A stretch of DNA of 64,000 nt from Brevirhabdus sp. (GTDB lineage Bacteria; Pseudomonadota; Alphaproteobacteria; Rhodobacterales; Rhodobacteraceae), in contig JAGXFH010000034.1 in the NCBI GenBank assembly GCA_024637315.1, positions 186,001 through 250,000 on the forward strand, written 5' to 3'. Positions within the stretch are counted from its first letter, which is position 1. Each line of letters opens with the position of its first letter. Position numbers and translations under genes: made by a program. The notes beneath the pieces are model-generated. The model worked only from the letters and a program-made list of their open reading frames with translations. It made no database searches and had not been told where the DNA came from. Below are positions 58,497-64,000 of this stretch, piece after piece.

Positions 58497-59537
58497 ATGA
58501 CTTCCGATCTGTTGGCCGGGATCATGGGGGCGGTGCCGCTGCCACTGCTTCTGGTCACGCCCGACGAACGCATCGCCTTCGCCAACGATCTTGCTGTCGC
58601 GATTTTTGCCAAGGCGTTGACGAATCGCAATTATATCGTGGTTTTGCGTCAGCCCGGATTGCTGGATGCAATCGAATCCGTGCTGAATTCGGGTCAGCCG
58701 CAAGTCGCGACCTACCTTGGAAGCGAGGCGTCGAGAGAGACGACCTACCGCGCCCGCGCGGTCCCGGTTCCGACCGAATCCGGCACCGCGGTGCTGGTCA
58801 GTTTCGAGGATCAGACCGCGATGCAGGACGCCGGCAACATGCGCCGTGACTTTGTTGCAAATGTCAGCCACGAGCTTCGAACGCCCCTGACCGCCCTTTT
58901 GGGCTTCATCGAAACGATTCGCGGTGCCGCTCGGGATGATTCGGAAGCCCGCGAGCGATTCCTTTTGATCATGAAGAACGAGGCGGAGCGGATGAACCGC
59001 CTGGTGCAGGATCTGCTGTCGCTTTCGCGTGTCGAAGCCAGCGAGCGGCTGCGCCCGACCGATCCGGTCGATGTCGCCGGATTGCTGCGGTCTGCCGCCA
59101 CCCGCCTGCGCCCCGCTGCCAGCCAGAATGGCGTCACCATCGAGACATTTGTGGCAGGCACGCCAGCGCCGGTGCCGGGCGATGCCGATCAATTGATGCA
59201 GGTGTTTTCCAACCTGCTGGAGAATGCTGTCAAATACGGCCGCAAACCCGGCACTGTCACGGCAACCCTGTCGGAAACCGATGCCGAGCCCTCCCTGCGC
59301 GGGCCTGCCTTGCGCATCGATGTGCAAGACGAGGGCGACGGCATCGACCCGCTGCACATCCCGCGTCTGACCGAGCGGTTTTACCGCGTCGACAGCCACC
59401 GCTCGCGCGAGATGGGCGGGACCGGGCTGGGTCTTGCAATCGTCAAGCACATCGTCAATCGACACCGGGGACGACTGCGGATCTCGAGCCAGCCGGGCAA
59501 GGGCAGCACGTTCTCGGTGATCTTGCCGAAATCCTGA
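58497..59537 (+). CDS. phoR: Phosphate-regulon sensor histidine kinase PhoR, soluble form
   Basis: PhoR phosphorylates PhoB when phosphate is scarce. The 346-residue protein has a PAS domain in residues 10-110 (PLPLLLVTPDERIAFAND), the H-box NVSHELRTPLTALLGF with His125, N-box NLLENAVKYG, G1 VQDEGDGID and G2 GGTGLGLAIVKH. An in-frame TAA 15 bases upstream fixes the start at 58497, so there is no N-terminal membrane anchor as in E. coli PhoR. It heads the decayed pho/pst locus. Confidence 0.9.
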   Translation: MTSDLLAGIMGAVPLPLLLVTPDERIAFANDLAVAIFAKALTNRNYIVVLRQPGLLDAIESVLNSGQPQVATYLGSEASRETTYRARAVPVPTESGTAVLVSFEDQTAMQDAGNMRRDFVANVSHELRTPLTALLGFIETIRGAARDDSEARERFLLIMKNEAERMNRLVQDLLSLSRVEASERLRPTDPVDVAGLLRSAATRLRPAASQNGVTIETFVAGTPAPVPGDADQLMQVFSNLLENAVKYGRKPGTVTATLSETDAEPSLRGPALRIDVQDEGDGIDPLHIPRLTERFYRVDSHRSREMGGTGLGLAIVKHIVNRHRGRLRISSQPGKGSTFSVILPKS

Positions 59538-59563
59538 CGAGCCGGCCGGTCCAAAGTCGGGAT

Positions 59564-59596
59564 ATGTCATGAAACTGTTACGCAACCGTCACAAAA
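59564..59596 (+). promoter_or_regulatory. Triple Pho box before the decayed pst genes
   Basis: Three tandem 11-base units are visible: ATGTCAT-GAAA, CTGTTAC-GCAA and CCGTCAC-AAAA. This is the pattern of PhoB-binding direct repeats (7-mer plus 4-base A/T-rich spacer). It lies between phoR and the pstA remnant, about 80 bases before the first ATG, in the correct place for the PhoB-activated pst promoter. Confidence 0.82.
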
Positions 59597-59674
59597 CAAC
59601 AACCTGATGCCACTACGACGCAGTCACGGACATCCGGCGACCGGTCGCCGCATACCACCTCAGGAGATCTTTCC

Positions 59675-59877
59675 ATGACACTGACCGCCTTGATCGTCGA
59701 CGGCGGCGTCCCGGCCCGGAACCCGGCATTGCCCGCGCAAATCTGCGAATGGGCTGGCCCCGCCGATCTGGTCTATGCTGATTGCGGCCTGGGCGGAACC
59801 ATCCTGCCCGCGCCGCTCTGGTGGCAATGAAAATCGTTGCCATCCTCTTGCGCTGCAAACCCGAACGTCGTTGGTAG
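59675..59877 (+). pseudogene. Remnant of pst transporter genes (pstA C-terminus, frameshifted)
   Basis: After AGGAG an ATG starts a 51-residue frame [20 protein letters not shown]; it contains [11 protein letters not shown], resembling the PstA segment ALPVQIYEWA near its C-terminus. It then stops at 59828. In the next frame, starting around 59809, [20 protein letters not shown] followed by W and a stop is the typical PstA ending (FERRW). Thus the 3' end of pstA survives with a frameshift, fused to an unidentified N-terminal start (MTLTALIV) that could come from pstS or pstC. The genes pstS, pstC and most of pstA, about 2.5-3 kb in relatives, are absent. The pstB ATG follows six bases later. 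Confidence 0.72.
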
Positions 59878-59882
59878 GGGCC

Positions 59883-60680
59883 ATGATGAAAGACATGCTG
59901 ATCGAAGAAAGTGCCGTGATGGAAAATGTAAAGATCTCGGCAAGGGACGTGAACGTCTGGTACGGCGACACCCATGCCCTCAAGGATGTCAGCGTTGACA
60001 TTGAGGACAAGACCGTGACCGCCTTCATCGGGCCGTCCGGCTGCGGTAAGTCAACTTTCCTGAGATGTATCAACAGGATGAATGACACAATTGATGTGTG
60101 CCGAGTCGAGGGGAAGATCACGCTTGACGGCAAGGATATCTACGACCCCAAGGTCGACCCGGTGCAATTGCGCGCCGCGGTCGGGATGGTGTTCCAGAAG
60201 CCCAATCCGTTCCCGAAGTCGATCTATGACAATGTCGCCTATGGCCCCCGAATCCACGGACTGGCGCGCAACAAGGCGGAACTCGATGAGATCGTTGAAA
60301 GATCACTGCGCCGCGCCGCGCTCTGGACAGAGGCGAAGGATCGGTTGACCGCCCCCGGCACCAGCCTTTCAGGCGGCCAGCAGCAGCGCCTTTGCATCGC
60401 GCGTGCGGTCGCCACGGAACCCGAGGTCTTGCTGATGGACGAGCCGTGTTCGGCGCTCGACCCGATCGCCACCGCGCAAGTCGAGGAACTGATCGACGAA
60501 TTGCGCGCCAGCTACTCGGTCATCATCGTCACCCATTCGATGCAGCAGGCCGCACGCGTCAGCCAGCGCACCGCCTTCTTTCACCTCGGTAATCTCGTCG
60601 AATTCGGCGAGACTGACCGCATTTTCACCAATCCGAGCGACCCGCGCACGGAAAGCTACATCACCGGACGGATCGGGTAG
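59883..60680 (+). CDS. pstB: Phosphate ABC transporter ATPase PstB
   Basis: PstB energises the PstCA phosphate channel and, with PhoU, signals phosphate sufficiency. The 265-residue protein has [17 protein letters not shown], Walker [22 protein letters not shown], the PstB hallmark [20 protein letters not shown], signature [14 protein letters not shown] and Walker [16 protein letters not shown]. All motifs are intact, although its membrane partners PstC and PstA are not encoded here. It starts after GGTAGGGG. Confidence 0.96.
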   Translation: MMKDMLIEESAVMENVKISARDVNVWYGDTHALKDVSVDIEDKTVTAFIGPSGCGKSTFLRCINRMNDTIDVCRVEGKITLDGKDIYDPKVDPVQLRAAVGMVFQKPNPFPKSIYDNVAYGPRIHGLARNKAELDEIVERSLRRAALWTEAKDRLTAPGTSLSGGQQQRLCIARAVATEPEVLLMDEPCSALDPIATAQVEELIDELRASYSVIIVTHSMQQAARVSQRTAFFHLGNLVEFGETDRIFTNPSDPRTESYITGRIG

Positions 60681-60685
60681 GGGGC

Positions 60686-61411
60686 ATGACCATGCAAGAG
60701 CAACATATCGCCTCGGCCTTCGATCGTGATCTGGAAGCCATACAGGCGCTGATCATGAAGATGGGCGGGCTCGTCGAAACCGCGATCAGTCAGGCCAGCC
60801 GTGCCCTGGAAGAGCGCGACATCGAACTGGCCGGGCAGATCCGCGCCGCGGACAAGCAGATCGACCGGCTGGAAGAGCGTGTCAACGAAGAGGTGGCGCG
60901 CGTCATCGCCTTGCGCGCCCCCACCGCGTCGGACCTGCGCACGGTGCTGTCGGTGCTGAAGATCAGCGGTAATCTGGAGCGCTGCGGCGACTATGCGAAG
61001 AACCTCGCCAAGCGGACCTCTGTGCTGGTCGAGATGCAGCCCGTTGGCGGCACTGCCAAATCCATCCGCCGTATGGCGCGAGAGGTCGAGTTGATGCTGA
61101 AGGACGTGCTGGATGCCTATATTCAGCGCGATGTCGAACTGGCCGAACAGGTGCGACAGCGCGATCAGGATGTCGATCAGATGTACAATGCGCTGTTCCG
61201 CGAGTTCCTGACCCATATGATGGAAGACCCGCGCAACATAACCGCCACGATGCATCTGCATTTCATCGCCAAGAACCTCGAACGCACCGGCGATCACATC
61301 ACCAGCATCGCTGAACAGGTCATCTACCTCGTGACCGGCAAGATCCCTGAGGAGAGCCGCCCGAAGGGTGACCAGACCGCCTTTGTGCAGGATATCGGAG
61401 ACGCGGGTTGA
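60686..61411 (+). CDS. phoU: Phosphate-signalling regulator PhoU
   Basis: PhoU bridges PstB and PhoR and keeps the Pho regulon off when phosphate is plentiful. The 241-residue, all-helical protein has two homologous three-helix halves and the family motifs ISGNLERCGDYAKNLAKRT and FIAKNLERTGDHITSIAE, which bind metal clusters. It is six bases after pstB, and its stop overlaps the phoB start. Confidence 0.95.
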   Translation: MTMQEQHIASAFDRDLEAIQALIMKMGGLVETAISQASRALEERDIELAGQIRAADKQIDRLEERVNEEVARVIALRAPTASDLRTVLSVLKISGNLERCGDYAKNLAKRTSVLVEMQPVGGTAKSIRRMAREVELMLKDVLDAYIQRDVELAEQVRQRDQDVDQMYNALFREFLTHMMEDPRNITATMHLHFIAKNLERTGDHITSIAEQVIYLVTGKIPEESRPKGDQTAFVQDIGDAG

Positions 61412-62100
61412 TGAGCAGCCAGAAGCCGCACGTTCTTGTTGTCGAGGATGAGCCGGCGCAGCGCGAGGTTCTGGTTTACAACCTGACCGCCGAAGGCTTC
61501 ATAGTGGACAAGGCCGCCAGCGGCGATGAAGCCCTTGCCCTGGTCGAAGAGGCCACGCCGGATCTGATCCTGCTCGACTGGATGTTGCCCGGAGTCTCGG
61601 GGATCGAGATCTGCCGCCAACTCAAGACCCGTCCAGCGACCCGGCAGGTGCCGATCATCATGATGTCGGCGCGGACGGAGGAAGTCGACCGCGTCCGAGG
61701 TTTGGAAACCGGTGCCGACGACTATGTCGTGAAACCGTATTCCGTGGCGGAACTGATCGCCCGGATCCGGACGCAGCTGCGCCGAACCCGTCCTGCGGCG
61801 GTCGGCGAGCGGCTGGAGCATGGTGACATCACGCTTGATGCCGCAACCCACAAGGTCTACCGCGCCGGAAACGAGCTGAAACTCGGCCCGACCGAATTCC
61901 GCTTGCTGGCGACCTTCATGGAAAGACCCGGTCGGGTTTTCAGCCGCGACCAGTTGCTTGACCGCGTTTGGGGCCGCGACATCTATGTCGATACGCGGAC
62001 CGTGGACGTGCACGTTGGCCGTCTGCGCAAGGCGCTTTTGCGCGACGGCGGGGAAGACCCTTTGAGAACCGTGCGCGGCGCGGGATATGCGCTGAGGTAG
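61411..62100 (+). CDS. phoB: Phosphate regulon response regulator PhoB
   Basis: PhoB is the OmpR-type regulator activated by PhoR. The 229-residue protein has VLVVEDEPAQRE, the phosphoacceptor Asp56 in LILLDWMLPG, DDYVVKPYSVAEL, and a winged-helix domain with LGPTEFRLLATFMERPGRV and VDVHVGRLRKAL. The ATG at 61411 overlaps the phoU stop; a TTG three bases upstream is the alternative. It should bind the two Pho boxes in this locus. Confidence 0.96.
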   Translation: MSSQKPHVLVVEDEPAQREVLVYNLTAEGFIVDKAASGDEALALVEEATPDLILLDWMLPGVSGIEICRQLKTRPATRQVPIIMMSARTEEVDRVRGLETGADDYVVKPYSVAELIARIRTQLRRTRPAAVGERLEHGDITLDAATHKVYRAGNELKLGPTEFRLLATFMERPGRVFSRDQLLDRVWGRDIYVDTRTVDVHVGRLRKALLRDGGEDPLRTVRGAGYALR

Positions 62101-62130
62101 CAGGCTCAAGGGTCGTTGCGACGGTTTCCG

Positions 62131-62238
62131 CTATCTCAGTTTCATCAGTTCAGTCTTGAAGGCTTCGGTTGGCGTACTCCATCCCCGGCACTTTCTGGGC
62201 GTGCCGTTCAAGCAAATCCAGCTCTGTGGGGGCCATCT
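62131..62238 (-). pseudogene. IS30-like transposase C-terminal relic
   Basis: On the minus strand a frame ending at a TAG (62131) reads CLNGTPRKCRGWSTPTEAF then KTELMKLR, close to the C-terminus of IS30-family transposases (the RPRKCLGW-TP-E-F pattern). The catalytic DDE region is absent and a stop interrupts further upstream. Flanking DNA at 62240-62345 is A+T-richer than the rest of the window and includes GTGTCACAACCCAGTTTAGA. The element boundaries cannot be defined. Confidence 0.5.
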
Positions 62239-62352
62239 TCATTCTCCTTGCTTTCCAGCAAGATAGGGGAAGTGTCACAACCCAGTTTAGAATGTGCCCC
62301 CGACACAGCCGTTTATCTTATAAGCAGAATTATGTTAAACTAATATGCGTAT

Positions 62353-63483
62353 TCAATTCAAACAAGTTACCAATCTGTTTGAACGTAGATGGATCGCCAT
62401 GGCCGGTTGACCTTCCTCGAAACGCCCGACCCCCGCATGGGACCTCAGGCACGATGCCGGCATCGAGGTGGCCATTGCCAGCGCCTGTTCCAGCCCGATG
62501 CCGACCTTGGTCGCCATGACCTCGATCGCCGTCGGCATATCGAGGACGGCGCCGGCAAGCGTTCCGTCCACCAGCGTCAGCCGACCGTCGCGGCGCAAGA
62601 CCCGGCGGCCGTTCAGCGTGAATTCGGTGATGTCCGATCCGATCGTCGCCATCGCATCGGTCACCAGAAAGATCCGGCCCGGCCCGCGTTTCGCCGCCAG
62701 GGCCGCGCGGATGCTTGCTGCGTGGACATGGATATCGTCAGCGATCAGTCCAGCCGAGACGCGGCCGTCATCCAGCGCCGCGCCGACAAGTCCCGGTTCG
62801 CGATTTCCAAGCGGACTCATCGCGTTGAAGAGATGCGTCACACATCTCGCACCACTGTCAAAGGCGGACATGGCGATGTCGTAGCTGGCGTTCGTATGGC
62901 CAAGCGACACGACGATTCCGGCTTGCGTCAGCGTCGCGATCTGTTCCGGCGTCGCGTTTTCCGGTGCGACGGTGGTCATGACGTTCGGCAGTCGCTTGGC
63001 GGCATCGCACAACATCGCCAGATCGCTGTCGGTCATCGGGCGGATCAACGCCGGATCATGCGCGCCCTTGCGGGCCACGGACAGATGCGGACCTTCCAGG
63101 TGGATGCCGATGATCCCCGGAACACCCTGATCGATCGCCGCTTCAACCGCGTCGATCGCCGCCATCGTGCGCCTGGGCGTGTCGGTGATGAGCGTCGGCA
63201 GCAGCGCCCGCGTTCCGACTCTGGCATGCGCCCGTGCGATCGCCGACAGCGTCTCGACCGACTGGTCGTCATTGAACATCACGCCGCCGCCGCCATTGAC
63301 CTGCAGGTCGACGAACCCAGGCAGGATCGTCCCGCCTTCGATCCGCTGGATCTCGCAGTCCGAAGGGAGCTCCCAGCCGGCGAGGATGCCGCGGACAAGT
63401 CCGTCCTCCACCAGCAGCGCCTTGTCGGGGTGCAGGACCTCGCCATCAAAGATGTCCGGGCCGGTAAAGGCAATCAGGCTCAT
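62353..63483 (-). CDS. nagA: N-acetylglucosamine-6-phosphate deacetylase
   Basis: NagA removes acetate from GlcNAc-6-phosphate, giving GlcN-6-phosphate in amino-sugar catabolism and wall recycling. The 376-residue amidohydrolase has GFVDLQVNGGGGVMFND, the metal-binding Glu in GIHLEGPHLS, SLGHTNASYD, VTHLFNAMSPLGNREPGLVG and FLVTDAMATIG with its catalytic Asp. The last dozen residues (HLRSNRLVTCLN) use A+T-rich codons and differ from the family ending, as if the native 3' end was replaced by the IS debris. The start overlaps the stop of the SIS-domain gene. Confidence 0.92.
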   Translation of the reverse strand: MSLIAFTGPDIFDGEVLHPDKALLVEDGLVRGILAGWELPSDCEIQRIEGGTILPGFVDLQVNGGGGVMFNDDQSVETLSAIARAHARVGTRALLPTLITDTPRRTMAAIDAVEAAIDQGVPGIIGIHLEGPHLSVARKGAHDPALIRPMTDSDLAMLCDAAKRLPNVMTTVAPENATPEQIATLTQAGIVVSLGHTNASYDIAMSAFDSGARCVTHLFNAMSPLGNREPGLVGAALDDGRVSAGLIADDIHVHAASIRAALAAKRGPGRIFLVTDAMATIGSDITEFTLNGRRVLRRDGRLTLVDGTLAGAVLDMPTAIEVMATKVGIGLEQALAMATSMPASCLRSHAGVGRFEEGQPAMAIHLRSNRLVTCLN

Positions 63484-64000
63484 ACCGTTTCCGTCACTTT
63501 CTTCAGGTGCCGCGGCGCGTCGGGATTGATGCCCCGGCTGACAGCGACCTTTTCGACCATCGCATAGAACGATACGATCAGCGCGATCGGGTCGGTCAGC
63601 GGATGCGCGGTTCGCGCGGTTGGCAAGGATGTGGCCGCGCTGGCTTTCGCCGAGGTGACAAAGACCGCCGCCCCCTTTGCAGCAAGTTCATCGGCCACGC
63701 CGATCAGCAGATCCTCTGCCGCGTCCGCCGCCGCCAGCGCGATTACCGGAAAACCCTGATCGACGATCGAGACCGGGCCGTGCAGCACTTCGGCAGAGGA
63801 ATAGGATTCGGCGTGCAACTGGCAGGTTTCCTTGAATTTAAGCGCGGCCTCGTTCGAAATGGCATAGGCCGGACCCCGCCCAAGGCAGTAGAGCGAGTTG
63901 CGGTTTTCCAGCGCCGCACGCACCTCGCCCCAATCCTCTTTTGCCGCCGCCTCAAGTGCCCGCGGCAAGGCGTGGATCGCGGCCAGCAGATCGGCGTCTG
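63480..64000 (-). CDS. SIS-domain aminosugar isomerase/deaminase (5' end outside the window)
   Basis: The frame is open to the right edge (ADLLAAIHALPRALEAAAKE), so the start is outside and only about 173 residues are visible. They form the second SIS domain of a GlmS-like protein: LYCLGRGPAYAISNEAALKF, KETCQLHAESYSSAEVLHGP, VIALAAADAAEDLL and the end PDAPRHLKKVTETV, typical of GlmS relatives acting as glucosamine-6-phosphate deaminases (NagB-II/AgaS type). No glutaminase domain can be judged. Four-base overlap with nagA indicates a nag operon that degrades GlcNAc. Confidence 0.82.
   Translation of the reverse strand, partial: DADLLAAIHALPRALEAAAKEDWGEVRAALENRNSLYCLGRGPAYAISNEAALKFKETCQLHAESYSSAEVLHGPVSIVDQGFPVIALAAADAAEDLLIGVADELAAKGAAVFVTSAKASAATSLPTARTAHPLTDPIALIVSFYAMVEKVAVSRGINPDAPRHLKKVTETV

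Overview
The window is high-GC chromosomal DNA from an alphaproteobacterium, almost certainly of the order Rhodobacterales (Rhodobacter/Paracoccus/roseobacter group). The main reasons are the adjacent sciP-ctrA cell-cycle pair, the frr-uppS-cdsA-dxr-rseP-bamA-skp-fabZ-lpxA-lpxI-lpxB cluster using LpxI, a plant-type (class II) DAHP synthase, a Usg protein, LexA-type boxes of the alphaproteobacterial form GTTC-N7-GTTC, and CtrA half-sites TTAACCAT. Most genes are core housekeeping genes; there is no prophage, CRISPR array or defence island.

Layout. 1-3.4 kb: 3' part of aroB, an M50/CBS membrane protease, ssb and a small lytic transglycosylase. 3.4-10.7 kb: a peptide-type ABC transporter operon on the minus strand (substrate-binding protein, two permeases, a fused double ATPase) with an AraC-type regulator upstream. 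10.9-24 kb: miaA diverges from pyrH, followed by the long envelope and isoprenoid cluster ending in lpxB. 24-31 kb: mnmA; sciP and ctrA; ligA-recG; then a 40-residue membrane protein behind a LexA-type box, followed by a structured RNA region with a strong terminator. 31-42 kb: a Fe-S scaffold-like protein, hisI, gluQ, trmFO, a DoxX-like protein, gyrA (also behind a LexA-type box), usg, dsbB, a YqaA-like protein, a zinc metallopeptidase and an FAD monooxygenase. 42.4-43.6 kb: tRNA-Leu(CAA), a truncated modA and a MobA-like nucleotidyltransferase. 43.6-48.9 kb: a complete liv-type amino-acid ABC transporter. 49-54.5 kb: a secreted sugar dehydrogenase, a secreted RNase T2, a GlxA-type regulator, class II DAHP synthase and a PAS protein. 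54.6-57.9 kb: yicC-gmk-gamma carbonic anhydrase-metC. 57.9-62.1 kb: a receiver-like protein diverging from the phosphate regulon genes phoR, pstB, phoU and phoB. 62.1-64 kb: a transposase relic, then nagA and a partial SIS-domain gene.

The most unusual features are these. (1) The pst locus is decayed. phoR, two Pho-box sites, pstB, phoU and phoB are intact, but pstS, pstC and almost all of pstA are gone, leaving a frameshifted scrap that encodes the PstA C-terminus. (2) A tiny single-pass membrane protein gene sits between a LexA-type box and a hairpin-rich terminated 3' region, a layout reminiscent of SOS-induced division inhibitors. (3) gyrA has its own upstream LexA-type box. (4) Degraded genes or IS debris (modA, pstA, IS30-like transposase tail) lie at two places, which suggests local gene loss. 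Assignments rest on reading motifs and gene order by eye; no database search was possible.
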